A stretch of 64,000 nt of DNA from Alphaproteobacteria bacterium (lineage in GTDB: Bacteria; Pseudomonadota; Alphaproteobacteria; Micavibrionales; Micavibrionaceae), in contig JANQRF010000007.1 of NCBI GenBank assembly GCA_028289285.1, forward strand, positions 191,696 through 255,695, given 5' to 3'. This document shows positions 34,201 to 42,585 of this stretch, piece by piece. The notes beneath the pieces are model-generated. The model saw only the letters and a list, made by a program, of their open reading frames with translations, did not search any database and had not been told where the DNA came from. The translations under genes and the position numbers were made by a program. Within the stretch, counting starts at the first letter, position 1; every line of letters starts with the position of its first letter.

Positions 34201-34467
34201 GCGCCCGTCCGTTGTGGCAAGTGAGTTCATGTAGAGCATGTTCTCAACGCCGTTAATTTGTTCTTCAAGCGGTGTTGCGACCGTTTCAGAAATCACGGCA
34301 GGATTCGCCCCCGGGAACTGCGCAGTCACAACAACAGATGGAGGAGAGACTTCCGGATATTCGGAAATCGGCAGGTTAAACATGGAAATCAACCCGGCAA
34401 TAAAGACCAAAATGGAAAGTACCGAGGCGAAGATCGGGCGGTCAACAAAAAAGCCGGAAATATTCAT
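31279..34467 (-). CDS. RND multidrug efflux permease (HAE1 family)
   Basis: A 1062-residue inner-membrane pump with the AcrB/MexB layout: helix 1 at about 10-28 (FFVDRPIFASVLSILVFIAG), two large periplasmic loops, and the ion-relay helix 4 with two Asp (GLILAIGIVVDDAIVVVE, about 395-415). It takes drugs or membrane-damaging compounds from the periplasm with proton exchange. It is encoded 18 bases after its adaptor, in one operon. No TolC-type outer-membrane gene is in the window, so it must borrow one. No TetR regulator is adjacent. Confidence 0.93.
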   Translation of the reverse strand: MNISGFFVDRPIFASVLSILVFIAGLISMFNLPISEYPEVSPPSVVVTAQFPGANPAVISETVATPLEEQINGVENMLYMNSLATTDGRMSLTVTFAIGTDPDLAQQLVQNRVSQAEPRLPEVTRQLGVTVVKSSPDLTMVVHLRSPNDRYDMLYLRNYGTLNVKDELAKIQGVGQVRVFGSGDYAMRIWLNPNKIAERDMTASEVVEAIRAQNIQVAAGVIGGPPYKEAVQLQLPVNVQGRLQDPEEFEEIIIKRENGVVTRLRDVARVELDAQSYALRSMLNNQQAVAIPIFASPGANALNISDDVRATMARLKQNMPDGVDYTIVYDPTVFVRDSIKAVIKTLFEALALVVLVVIVFLQTWRASIIPLLAVPVSIVGTFAFMLVLGFSINVLSLFGLILAIGIVVDDAIVVVENVERNIAEGKTPREATIQAMNEVTGPIIATSLVLAGVFIPIAFISGLTGQFYQQFALTIAIATFISTFNSLTLSPAMAALLLKPKDAPKDWLMKLMDLLFGWFFALFNKFFGGAQNIYATSVCRFITRRLVVMSIFYVGLVLVTGLSFNLVPQGFVPAQDKQYLITIAQLPPGATLERTEDVMRQIGDIATAQEGVANAVQFPGLSINGFVNSPSAGIVFVPLTDFDERKSPQLSGFAIAQSLQQQFGAIDDAFIAVFPPPPVRGLGTAGGFKLQIQDRTDQGYAALNEAVQQVIGKAMADPALAFPVLTNYNINMPQLFADVDRTRAQQLGIPIDDIFRTMQIYLGSLYINDFNQFGRTYQVIAQADAPYRAVPGDITSLQTRNAAGDMIPLGSVVDVQETFGPDTAMRYNAFRSADISGNPAPGYSSGQAQDAITKILDETLPQGMGFEWTELTYQQILAGNTAIFIFPLCILLVFLVLAAQYESLTMPLAVILIVPMAILSAILGIYLFSKFFGMGGDNNIFSQISLFVLAGLACKNAILIVEFARELERRGHTIVRAAMEAARLRLRPILMTSIAFIMGVLPLVISHGAGAEMRQAIGIAVFSGMIGVTLFGLVFTPMFYVLLRTIEAKLKGTPQAAESCDS

Positions 34468-34485
34468 GGATAAAAAAGTCCTGCT

Positions 34486-35646
34486 TTATTGTGTCTGTGT
34501 GGGTTGAGGGTCTGAAATTTGCGGATCAACCGGCATGCCCGGGCGAATGCGGATGATTCCGTCTGTGATGATTTTTTCGCCTGCGCTTAGACCTGATAGA
34601 ATAACGCGCTTTCCTTTGGTGCTAACGCCGATTTTCACTTCCCGGTATTCGGTCATGTTTTCGCCATTGACAACATACACATATTTACGGTCCTGATCTG
34701 TGCCGATAGCACGTTCCGTCACGAGAATTTTTTCTTCATTCACCGGCGATCCCATTTTCACTTTTGCAAACATGCCGGATAAAAGCGCGCCATCTTTATT
34801 TTCAAAAAGCGCGCGGGCGCGAATTGTCCCTGTTGACGGGTCAATGCGATTATCAAAACTGTCAATGTGACCGGTATATTCTGTTCCATCGCCCTCAACG
34901 AAAAGCTTGACCGGAATGCTTTTTTCACTTTCCGGATCGCGTACGGAGGAGCGAATGGAGCGTACATAGGTTTGTTCATCGACATCAAAATCGGCATAGA
35001 TCATATCGGTTGAAACGATAGAGGTCAGGACAGGTGCGCCGGATCCGGCCTCAACCAGATTACCCACTTTCACTTCCACGCGGCTGGTACGGCCTGAAAT
35101 CGGCGCTTTCACATAGGCGTAATCAAGATCGATCTTCGCGCGGTCTAACTGCGCCCGAGCAGACGCGATGTTAGCACTGGCCACGCGGGCGCGGGCCTGG
35201 CGTTCATCTAAAATACGGACAGATACCGCGCCTTTATCAACGAGCTCTTTGGCACGGCTAAGCTCTTTTTGGGCGAGGGTTGATTCATTGCGCGCGGCAT
35301 TTACGGCAGCTTCAGCTTGTTTGACGGCGGCTTCATATGGGCGCGGGTCAATAACAAAAAGAACATCGCCTGTTTCGACCTGTTGACCGTCCTGGAATTT
35401 GACCTCTGTAATCGTACCGCTGACCTGCGGGCGGATTTCGGCAAAATCAAATGCTTCCAGACGGGCGGAGAAATCATTCCAGATCTGGACGGGTTCAGGC
35501 CTGACAACCTGTACACTGACTTGCATGGCCTGTGGTGCTAGTGCACCACCTTCTGCGGCTTTTACGCCGTCTTTATGGGTAATGTACAGAATACCTGCCG
35601 CCGCGATCAAAAGTCCTAACAACCCGATATAGATTTTCCCTGTCAT
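34486..35646 (-). CDS. RND efflux periplasmic adaptor (membrane-fusion protein)
   Basis: A 386-residue AcrA-type adaptor: an N-terminal helix or lipoprotein-like leader (about 5-22, no clear lipobox), a lipoyl half-motif (RPQVSGTITEVKFQDGQQVE, about 72-91), an alpha-hairpin (about 105-165), the second lipoyl half (AYVKAPISGRTSRVEVKVG) and the beta-barrel and membrane-proximal parts. It links the permease to a TolC channel. A palindrome (ATAAAATT-N3-AATTTTAT, 35719-35737) lies 73 bases upstream and could be a promoter or operator element. Confidence 0.92.
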   Translation of the reverse strand: MTGKIYIGLLGLLIAAAGILYITHKDGVKAAEGGALAPQAMQVSVQVVRPEPVQIWNDFSARLEAFDFAEIRPQVSGTITEVKFQDGQQVETGDVLFVIDPRPYEAAVKQAEAAVNAARNESTLAQKELSRAKELVDKGAVSVRILDERQARARVASANIASARAQLDRAKIDLDYAYVKAPISGRTSRVEVKVGNLVEAGSGAPVLTSIVSTDMIYADFDVDEQTYVRSIRSSVRDPESEKSIPVKLFVEGDGTEYTGHIDSFDNRIDPSTGTIRARALFENKDGALLSGMFAKVKMGSPVNEEKILVTERAIGTDQDRKYVYVVNGENMTEYREVKIGVSTKGKRVILSGLSAGEKIITDGIIRIRPGMPVDPQISDPQPTQTQ

Positions 35647-35743
35647 GGCGGCTTTGCCTTTCTAAAAGCGGCTTTTTATCTCTTCTTGTTACATAAGGGC
35701 TCAGGCACAAAGATCAAGATAAAATTCTAAATTTTATGTATAA

Positions 35744-35774
35744 AAAATGCGGACCGTCAAAAGGCCCGCATTTT
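35744..35774 (-). terminator. Intrinsic terminator of ompW
   Basis: AAAATGCGG (35744-35752) pairs with CCGCATTTT (35766-35774), with two further G-C pairs inside the loop. On the minus strand the stem is followed by six T. It lies 24 bases after the ompW stop. Confidence 0.8.
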
Positions 35775-35797
35775 AAAAGTGATAAAAGTCGTCTCAA

Positions 35798-36433
35798 TTA
35801 GAAGCGGTACGCGACACCAGCACCGAAAATCCAGGGGTCCAGTTCGGTATCTGAGGTAATGGCGCCGTTATTCAGTTTAACATCAATGTCCAGCCAAACC
35901 TTCTTAACGTCGATATTGAGGCCCCAATGCTCATCAAGCCAGTAATCCATCCCGGCCTGCAGCGCCCAGCCAAATCCGCCATCAATTTCAAGATCGGTAA
36001 AGCCTGCAGCAGCATCCTCACCAAAGAACATGGAATAATTCACACCTGCGCCGACATACGGGCTCCAGGTCTGATCCGGTGAAAAGTGATATTGAAGCGT
36101 CAGGGTCGGCGGTAAAATCCAGGCATCCCCGAGCTTTGTACTACCATCATAATGGGCTTCATGCTGCGCCGTTGCTAAAATAAGTTCGGCAGCAATATTC
36201 TTGGTAAAGAAATAGCTGATATCCAGTTCAGGTACAAATTCATCCGAAAAGTCAGCATGGCTGCCGATATTAACAGGTGCATCATCATCCGGCACAACGC
36301 CAATGGCACGTACACGGATCTGCCAGTTTTCCGCGTCATACCAGCTATCTTCTGCTTTAACTGTTTCAGGCGCTCCGGCTGTTAGAAAAGCGCAGATCAG
36401 CGCGGCGCCAATAAGATGTAATAATTTTTTCAT
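35798..36433 (-). CDS. ompW: OmpW-family outer-membrane protein
   Basis: A 211-residue small beta-barrel: signal peptide (1-27, cleavage near VKAED), then eight predicted strands with the OmpW signatures (NWQIRVRAIGVVPDDDAP early, LTLQYHFSP and VGAGVNYSMFF in the middle, GAGVAYRF at the end, Phe-terminated). OmpW proteins let small hydrophobic molecules cross the outer membrane, and in enteric bacteria ompW is an FNR target. Here an FNR box is centred 75 bases before the ATG, which agrees. GGGAAG precedes the start. Confidence 0.9.
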   Translation of the reverse strand: MKKLLHLIGAALICAFLTAGAPETVKAEDSWYDAENWQIRVRAIGVVPDDDAPVNIGSHADFSDEFVPELDISYFFTKNIAAELILATAQHEAHYDGSTKLGDAWILPPTLTLQYHFSPDQTWSPYVGAGVNYSMFFGEDAAAGFTDLEIDGGFGWALQAGMDYWLDEHWGLNIDVKKVWLDIDVKLNNGAITSDTELDPWIFGAGVAYRF

Positions 36434-36501
36434 GAGCTTCCCTTTGCCAAATTATCGTCGTTTTACAGGTGAGAGTATGGCGCGATTTGCGCCCAAAAGA
36501 A

Positions 36502-36515
36502 TTGATCAGTGTCAA
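36502..36515. promoter_or_regulatory. FNR/FixK box upstream of ompW
   Basis: TTGATCAGTGTCAA fits TTGAY-N4-RTCAA. At class II spacing (-41.5) the start of transcription would be near 36467 and the -10 would be CATACT (36479-36474), a 4 of 6 match. It lies between the ccoS stop and ompW. Confidence 0.7.
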
Positions 36516-36528
36516 ATATAGCACCGTT

Positions 36529-36690
36529 TCAGTCGGAGTTCATCTCTTCTTCGTCTGCATCCGATAATATGCGCCTGGCAGCGCCGTCCAGATCTTCATA
36601 TTGGCCGGATTTCAGGCTCCAGATAAACCCCCCAAGGCCGATCAGGCCGAGCAGCAGGGCAACGGGAATCAGATAAAGAAGCACATCCAT
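36529..36690 (-). CDS. ccoS: CcoS, cbb3 oxidase maturation protein
   Basis: A 53-residue single-pass membrane protein: helix about 4-26 (LLYLIPVALLLGLIGLGGF), then FIWSLKSGQYEDLDGAARR, the signature of CcoS/FixS. It helps put haem and copper into CcoN. It starts 4 bases after the ccoI stop and closes the ccoNOQPGHIS cluster. It is shorter than the usual gene-calling limit but clear by sequence. Confidence 0.93.
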   Translation of the reverse strand: MDVLLYLIPVALLLGLIGLGGFIWSLKSGQYEDLDGAARRILSDADEEEMNSD

Positions 36691-36693
36691 AGG

Positions 36694-38901
36694 CTAATTC
36701 TTCGTCAGGCGGAATGAATTTGCAATCACAATCAGCGAGGAGCCGGACATGGCAAGCGCTGCGATCATCGGCGTGACAAGTCCCATAAAGGCAATCGGGA
36801 CTGCGATGATGTTATAGAGCACGGCCAGTGCAAAATTCTGTTTCACCAGAATATTTGAAAACCGCGCCGTGCGATGTGCCGTTAAAACGGGTTTCAGGTC
36901 ATCGCCCATAAAGACGATGTCAGCAGCATTTTGAGCCATATCAATCGCTGTGCCCGGCGCCATGGAAATATTGGCAAGGGACAGGGCAGGGGCATCATTC
37001 AGCCCGTCTCCGACCATCAGAATGCTTTTGCCTTGTGATTTTAAAGTCTCAATATAAGCAAATTTTTCATCCGGCTTTTGGTTTCCAAGCGCTTGCGTAA
37101 TACCAACTTCCTGTGCGATTTTATCGACCACTTCCTGCCGGTCGCCGGACAGGAGGTGTATATCGAGACCTGATTTTTGCAAATGTTCGACTGTCTTTTT
37201 TGCATCTTCTTTTAAGATATCCTGAAAGGTAAAGCAGATTGGCTTATCTTCACCGCGCTTCAGCCAGAGTTCGATTTGATCTGAGGTTTTTTCATTCTCA
37301 CCGCAAAAACTCTGACTGCCCAGCTTAATAGTTTGTTTTTTGTAAATGCCTTCCAGACCTTTCCCGGCATGCTCCTGAATAGTGCCTATCTCCAGTAAAG
37401 GCCCATCATAGGCACCCGCAATCGCTTGCGAAAGCGGGTGGGTGCTGTGCGCGGCAAGGCTGGCCGCAAGCTGTAAATCTTCGGGCGCATAGACGCCCTG
37501 CAGAGACGGACGGCCAAGGGTGAGTGTGCCTGTTTTGTCGAGGATCACTGTATCCACACCGGCCAGGCGTTCAAACGCATCCCCGGCTTTGACGAGAATG
37601 GACTCTTTCATGAGCTTGCCTGTAGCGAGGACTTGCACGACCGGTACGGCCAGGCCTAGGGCACACGGGCAGGTGATAATGAGAACAGTGACAGCGATCA
37701 AAAGCGCTTCCTGCCAGGGCAAGCCAAGCACAGGCCACCAAAGGAGAAAAGCCGCCAGCGCAAGCGTGTGAACGACAGGCGTATAGAGTTTTGCGGCTTT
37801 ATCGGCAAGCCGTACATAGCGTGCTTGCCCTTGGCCTGCTTTTTCCATGAGCCGGACAATGTCGGACAGAAGCGACTCTTCAGCCGCTTTGGACACACGC
37901 ACCGTCACGGGCGCAGAGAGATTTAATGTACCTGCATACACCGTGTCTTGTTCTTGTGCTGCGTGCGGGAGTGTTTCACCTGTCACAAGAGACGTATCAA
38001 TTTCTGTTTGTCCGCTTTCAATGATACCGTCTGCTGGAAATTTTTCACCAGTCGTCACGCGTACAATCATCTTCGGGCGGAGCGCACTGATCGGGAGTTT
38101 GTGGAGATCGTCCCCTTCAATGACCGTTGCAAAGCCGGTCAGGGTAGAGAGCAAATCCGTTGCGCTGGACCGGGCGCTGCGCCGCGCGCGGGTGTCCAGA
38201 TAGCGTCCGATCAGCAGGAAAAAGAGGAGCATCACGGCGCTGTCGAAATAGACATGTTCGCCATGGGTGAGGAGTTCATGGAGGCTCATCGCGCAGGCCA
38301 GAATGACAGCCAGCGAAATCGGCACGTCCATGTTTGTATGACCTTTTTTCAGGGCCCCGAGCGCGGAATAAAAGAACGGGCGGCCTGAAAAGAGAACGGT
38401 CGGTAGCGCAATCAGCGCCGAAAACCAATGTAAGAAAGCGCGGGTGGACGCACCCATTTCCTCTGCGCTGGTGATCCAGAGGCCAACAGAGAGCAGCATG
38501 ATATTGCCCATCGCAAAACCGGCCACACCCATGCAGAGCAGCAGGAATTTTTCATCTTCGCGCGATTGGAGCTTTTCAAGCGCCGGGTCGAACCCCTGCA
38601 CGCCATAGCCAAGCGATTCTATTTTAAAGACAAAATCGTTTGCGTGGGCATTCTCTCCCTGCCAGGAAATAGATAGTCGCCGCGTTGAAAAATTAAGCCG
38701 TGCGGCGCTGATATCCTTTTCATCCGCAAGAGCCGATTCAATTTTCTGGATACAGCCTCCGCAATGCACGCCGCTGATGAGAAGTTCGATGGACTTCTCT
38801 CCATCGCCCGCTTCTTTGACAAGTGCTTCATACCCGCTTGCTTTTTGCGGGGCTAATTCGCGCTGATCTCCAGGTGGCTGTGATAGGTGTGGCTGCGCCA
38901 T
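36694..38901 (-). CDS. ccoI: CcoI, copper P1B-type ATPase
   Basis: 735 residues: an N-terminal heavy-metal domain (Cys47 and Cys50 in GVHCGGCIQK), eight helices, CPC in TCPCALGLAVPV, DKTGT and the GDGLNDAPAL hinge. It exports copper to the periplasm for assembly of the CuB centre of cbb3 oxidase. The first 20-30 residues overlap the end of ccoH by 49 bases, so the true start may be slightly later. It is seventh in the cco cluster. Confidence 0.93.
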   Translation of the reverse strand: MAQPHLSQPPGDQRELAPQKASGYEALVKEAGDGEKSIELLISGVHCGGCIQKIESALADEKDISAARLNFSTRRLSISWQGENAHANDFVFKIESLGYGVQGFDPALEKLQSREDEKFLLLCMGVAGFAMGNIMLLSVGLWITSAEEMGASTRAFLHWFSALIALPTVLFSGRPFFYSALGALKKGHTNMDVPISLAVILACAMSLHELLTHGEHVYFDSAVMLLFFLLIGRYLDTRARRSARSSATDLLSTLTGFATVIEGDDLHKLPISALRPKMIVRVTTGEKFPADGIIESGQTEIDTSLVTGETLPHAAQEQDTVYAGTLNLSAPVTVRVSKAAEESLLSDIVRLMEKAGQGQARYVRLADKAAKLYTPVVHTLALAAFLLWWPVLGLPWQEALLIAVTVLIITCPCALGLAVPVVQVLATGKLMKESILVKAGDAFERLAGVDTVILDKTGTLTLGRPSLQGVYAPEDLQLAASLAAHSTHPLSQAIAGAYDGPLLEIGTIQEHAGKGLEGIYKKQTIKLGSQSFCGENEKTSDQIELWLKRGEDKPICFTFQDILKEDAKKTVEHLQKSGLDIHLLSGDRQEVVDKIAQEVGITQALGNQKPDEKFAYIETLKSQGKSILMVGDGLNDAPALSLANISMAPGTAIDMAQNAADIVFMGDDLKPVLTAHRTARFSNILVKQNFALAVLYNIIAVPIAFMGLVTPMIAALAMSGSSLIVIANSFRLTKN

Positions 38902-39332
38902 GATGCTTTTGCTTTAACTTCCCAAAGGCCCGGCAGGGGCGGTGTTAGCGCCGTTTCATACAGGCCGGGCGCGGTTTCTTTAAATGTAACGTCGTAATCA
39001 TAGCCCTTCTGCACGGGGCGGACAATGCGCGCTGTAATCTCCGCACCTGTGACAGGAATGCCGTTCTTATCTTTGATCGACCAGACTAGTTTTTCATTTT
39101 TATGGGTGAGCGTTTCCTGCCAGCCAAGCGCTTCCTGCGCTTTGGCGCTATCCAGACGCGTATTATATTCCAGACCGCGCTCATAAGTGCGCGATTCTAC
39201 GACGCCCGCATGGGTTCTTAAGGCTTGTGTGATAAAAATCGCATTCACACCTGCGATAAAGGCAAAAAACGCGACAAAGATAAAAAAGACTTTGCGTCCA
39301 CTTAACTGTTTTTGATTGATCGTTTCACTCAT
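38853..39332 (-). CDS. ccoH: CcoH/FixH assembly protein
   Basis: 159 residues: a short cytoplasmic N-terminus, one helix (about 14-36, VFFIFVAFFAFIAGVNAIFI) and a periplasmic domain (37-159) with the family pattern YERGLEYNTRLDSAKAQEAL and a beta-sandwich. CcoH stays bound to the oxidase during assembly. It overlaps the ccoG stop by 4 bases (ATGA) and the ccoI start by 49. Confidence 0.9.
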   Translation of the reverse strand: MSETINQKQLSGRKVFFIFVAFFAFIAGVNAIFITQALRTHAGVVESRTYERGLEYNTRLDSAKAQEALGWQETLTHKNEKLVWSIKDKNGIPVTGAEITARIVRPVQKGYDYDVTFKETAPGLYETALTPPLPGLWEVKAKASWRSHTYHSHLEISAN

Positions 39333-40756
39333 CCGCGTGGCCTCTTGCTGATAAAGGTACTTTCATAGTCATCTTCAAAATCCGTCATCTTATCGGTCAG
39401 GGTAAAGATAACATCTTTAGGGTCAGAAGGCTTTATATTGCTTTCCAAAAAGACATGATACTGCCCAACGCTATCGGCAGGGACAAACAAGGCATCCGGG
39501 GAAATATTTCCGGCCGCCCGCACGGTCAGGACATAGTCTTCCAGACCCTCAACCTCAAGAGTGAATGTTTTATCCAGATAGGTTTTGTTCAAAATTTTGA
39601 CTGAATAGCCGTTGCGGATTGTGCCGTCGGACAGCTGGATGAAAAGCGGGTTGCGGTCATGTAAAACCGTCATCTGTGTTGGCGCACGGGCAATCAGCGC
39701 ATAGAGCATCACGCTGCCGATAATTGCCAGTAAAATGGAATAATAAATCGTACGTGGGCGGATAATACGGAATTTTTCAAATATGCCCTGTTTTTGAAGT
39801 TCCATATGGCGCACCGTGTCATAGCGGATCAGTCCGCGCGGCAGATCGACCTTATCCATGATGTCGTTGCACGCATCCACGCACAGGCCGCAGGCGATAC
39901 ATTCCATTTGAAGGCCTTTGCGGATGTCTATGCCGGTCGGGCAGACCTGCACACAGGCCGTGCAGTCAATGCAATGGCCGCGCCCTTCCCAGCTATCGCC
40001 TTTCTTGTGCTTGCCGCGCGGTTCGCCCCGCGCTTCGTCATAGCCGATAATCAGCGTGTTATCGTCAAACATCGCCGACTGGAACCGTGCATAGGGGCAC
40101 ATATAGGTGCAGACCTGTTCGCGGGAAAAACCGGCCATAAGATAGGTCGACAGTGTTAATCCAACCATAAAGGCCAAAACAGTCGTCGAGACATCAAAAT
40201 GCAGGAAGTCCATCACAAGCGTTGGCGCGTCATTGAAATAGAGGACAAAGGCTCCGCCTGTCCACCAGCCGATGGCCAGCCAAATCATATGCGTTGCCGT
40301 TTTCTTCCAGATTTTTTCAAACGTCCATGGCCCTTCGGACAGGCGTTTGCGTTTATTGCGGTCGCCCTGGATGATCCGTTCGACCCAGACGAACAAATCC
40401 GTCCAGACGGTTTGTGGACACAAATATCCGCACCAAACCCGTCCGAACAGGCTGGTGACGAAGAACAATGCGATCGCGGCCAGGATGAGAATGCCCGTCA
40501 GCAGGTAGACTTCCTGCGGCCAGATTTCGATGAAAAACCAGTAAGCGCGCTGTGCATTTAAATCGATTAAAATTGCCTGGTCTGGAATGCCCGGTCCACG
40601 GTCCCAACGGATGAACGGCGCGAAGTAATAAATCCCGAGCGTGATAATCATCGCAATCCATTTCAGCTTACGATATTTGCCCCAGACACGTTTGGGGTAA
40701 ATGCGTTCCTGCTTTTTGAAATATTGCGGGTTGGGCTCGCGGCTACTCTCTTGCAT
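39329..40756 (-). CDS. ccoG: CcoG/FixG (RdxA) ferredoxin-type assembly protein
   Basis: 475 residues: several helices (about 35-55, 85-105, 160-180, 195-215 and 340-360), an early Cys pair in GRVWCGYLCPQ, and two 4Fe-4S cluster motifs (CIDCTACVQVCP and CIACGLCVDACN, about 265-300), then an Ig-like periplasmic domain. Family members reduce copper for delivery to cbb3 oxidase. It overlaps the ccoP stop by 14 bases. Confidence 0.93.
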   Translation of the reverse strand: MQESSREPNPQYFKKQERIYPKRVWGKYRKLKWIAMIITLGIYYFAPFIRWDRGPGIPDQAILIDLNAQRAYWFFIEIWPQEVYLLTGILILAAIALFFVTSLFGRVWCGYLCPQTVWTDLFVWVERIIQGDRNKRKRLSEGPWTFEKIWKKTATHMIWLAIGWWTGGAFVLYFNDAPTLVMDFLHFDVSTTVLAFMVGLTLSTYLMAGFSREQVCTYMCPYARFQSAMFDDNTLIIGYDEARGEPRGKHKKGDSWEGRGHCIDCTACVQVCPTGIDIRKGLQMECIACGLCVDACNDIMDKVDLPRGLIRYDTVRHMELQKQGIFEKFRIIRPRTIYYSILLAIIGSVMLYALIARAPTQMTVLHDRNPLFIQLSDGTIRNGYSVKILNKTYLDKTFTLEVEGLEDYVLTVRAAGNISPDALFVPADSVGQYHVFLESNIKPSDPKDVIFTLTDKMTDFEDDYESTFISKRPRG

Positions 40757-41678
40757 CGAGGGAAACCCCCTGCACGTCTAAAGCTGCACGCTCTTCAGGT
40801 TTGACACCTTCCCCGCCGCCCATCTCATGGACATAGACAGATAGCTGGCGGATTGTGTTTTCATCCAGGCGTCCCTGCCAGTGCGGCATCATCCCTGCGC
40901 GGGCGTAGAAAATACTTTCATAGACATCCTGACGCTCGCCGCCATACAGCCAGATCGCATCGGTCAGGTTCGGGGCTCCGAAATCATGATCACCGCGCCC
41001 GTCCGCGCCGTGACAGGAGGCGCACTGGCTTTTGAAAATCTCTGCCCCGCGGGCGAATGTCCCTGTTTTCGCCCCGCCGGAAATGGCCAGAACGTAATCG
41101 GTCATAATGGCGACTTCCTCACGTTTCAAAAGACCGTCCACGCCAAAGCGCGGCATGATATTGTAACGCGTTTCTTCATGCGTAGAGCGGATACCATATA
41201 AAAGAGTCTCATAAATCTCTTCCACATGGCCGCCCCAGATCCAGTCATCATCATTGAGGTTCGGGTAACCTTTGCCGCCTTCCGCGCCCGTGCCATGACA
41301 GGTCGCACAATTATCTTTAAAGGCTGCACGTCCGCCGGCAACCGCAAAGGCATAAAGCTCCTGATCGTTCAGGATTTGATTAAAAGAGGCCGGTTCGAAT
41401 TTTTCTAAAAATTGCTGTTGGCGCGCTGCGATTTCAGCCTGCTCGGCTTCGAGCTTCGTAAACTGTGTCCAGCCGATCACGCCTTTTGTGGCCCCGCTTA
41501 AAGTCGGCCAGGACGGGTAGACAATCCAGTAGCCGACAGACCAGATGATGGTGATATAAAAAATCCAGAGCCACCAGCGCGGGGCAGGGTTGTTGAGCTC
41601 TTTCAGCCCATCCCATTCATGGCCCGTGGTTTCCACACCGGTATGTTCGTCAATTTCTGGTTTATTTTCTTCGCTCAT
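40743..41678 (-). CDS. ccoP: CcoP, di-haem subunit of cbb3 oxidase
   Basis: 311 residues: one helix (about 34-55, WWLWIFYITIIWSVGYW) and two cytochrome c domains, with haem sites CATCH (124-128) and CASCH (219-223). It passes electrons from cytochrome c to CcoO. Its ATG overlaps the ccoQ stop by 4 bases. It is of the usual length and complete. Confidence 0.95.
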   Translation of the reverse strand: MSEENKPEIDEHTGVETTGHEWDGLKELNNPAPRWWLWIFYITIIWSVGYWIVYPSWPTLSGATKGVIGWTQFTKLEAEQAEIAARQQQFLEKFEPASFNQILNDQELYAFAVAGGRAAFKDNCATCHGTGAEGGKGYPNLNDDDWIWGGHVEEIYETLLYGIRSTHEETRYNIMPRFGVDGLLKREEVAIMTDYVLAISGGAKTGTFARGAEIFKSQCASCHGADGRGDHDFGAPNLTDAIWLYGGERQDVYESIFYARAGMMPHWQGRLDENTIRQLSVYVHEMGGGEGVKPEERAALDVQGVSLDARE

Positions 41679-41836
41679 TGTTGTGCGCTTTCATCTGTCT
41701 CGTTTAACGGGATATGGGCCTGGTCCTGGTAATGTTTTTTGCTGCCGGGACGAAAAATCCAGATCGCCATCACGCAAAAAAACGTGAAGAAAAACAAAAG
41801 CCCGATAATATTGGCATTGTCTGCAATCCAGCTCAT
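41675..41836 (-). CDS. ccoQ: CcoQ subunit
   Basis: A 53-residue protein with one helix (about 10-28, [19 protein letters not shown]) and the basic [18 protein letters not shown] tail of CcoQ/FixQ. ATGA overlaps at both ends (4 bases with ccoO and with ccoP) show strict coupling. It stabilises the contact of CcoP with the core. It is too short for standard gene lists but certain from place and sequence. Confidence 0.93.
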   Translation of the reverse strand: MSWIADNANIIGLLFFFTFFCVMAIWIFRPGSKKHYQDQAHIPLNETDESAQQ

Positions 41837-42573
41837 TCGCTTTCTTCCATTCCTTTTGTGCTGTCGAAATCAACCATGGTGCCAAGCACCTGCATATAGG
41901 CAATCAGCGCATCCATTTCAGAAACGATTTTTTCCTGCCCGTCAAAATCACGCGCATTCACATCTTCGCCATAGCGTTCGCGCAGCCCGTCAATATTGGC
42001 GCTACGTTCGCCTGCCGCCTGCGCCATCGCATCGTTATAGGCGTTTTCAATCATTTCATCGGTGTATGGCACGCCAACAAAGCGCAGGGCTTTGAGGTGT
42101 TTTTCAATTTTGTCTAAATCCGCTTCGCGTTTCATGAGAAAGCCGTAAGAGGGCATGATCGATTCCGGCACAAGATCACGCGGTTCAATCATGTGCGCCG
42201 TGTGCCATTCATCTGAATATTTTCCACCAACCCGGGCGAGATCAGGTCCTGTGCGTTTTGATCCCCATTGGAAGGGATGGTCATACATGCTTTCGGCGGC
42301 CAGCGAGTAATGGCCGTACCGGGCGACTTCATCGCGCAAAGGGCGGATTTGCTGGGAGTGGCAATTATAACAGCCTTCGCGCAGATAGATATTATAGCCC
42401 GCGAGCTCAAGCGGTGTGTAAGGGCGCATGCCTTCGACCGGCTCAATCACCGTTTCGGCGCGAAAGAGCGGGATGATCTGGACCATGCCGCCGATCAGGA
42501 CAGCGACAAGCATACCGATCAAAAAGATCACCGCGTTTTTTTCAAGGAATTTATGTTTGTTCAAAAAGTCCAT
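41833..42573 (-). CDS. ccoO: CcoO, mono-haem subunit of cbb3 oxidase
   Basis: 246 residues: one helix (about 14-37) and a cytochrome c domain with CYNCH at 68-72, followed by QQIRPLR as in all CcoO proteins, and Met ligands further on. It takes electrons from CcoP to the CcoN haem. It begins 12 bases after ccoN. Confidence 0.95.
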   Translation of the reverse strand: MDFLNKHKFLEKNAVIFLIGMLVAVLIGGMVQIIPLFRAETVIEPVEGMRPYTPLELAGYNIYLREGCYNCHSQQIRPLRDEVARYGHYSLAAESMYDHPFQWGSKRTGPDLARVGGKYSDEWHTAHMIEPRDLVPESIMPSYGFLMKREADLDKIEKHLKALRFVGVPYTDEMIENAYNDAMAQAAGERSANIDGLRERYGEDVNARDFDGQEKIVSEMDALIAYMQVLGTMVDFDSTKGMEESE

Positions 42574-42585
42574 TTTATATCCCTC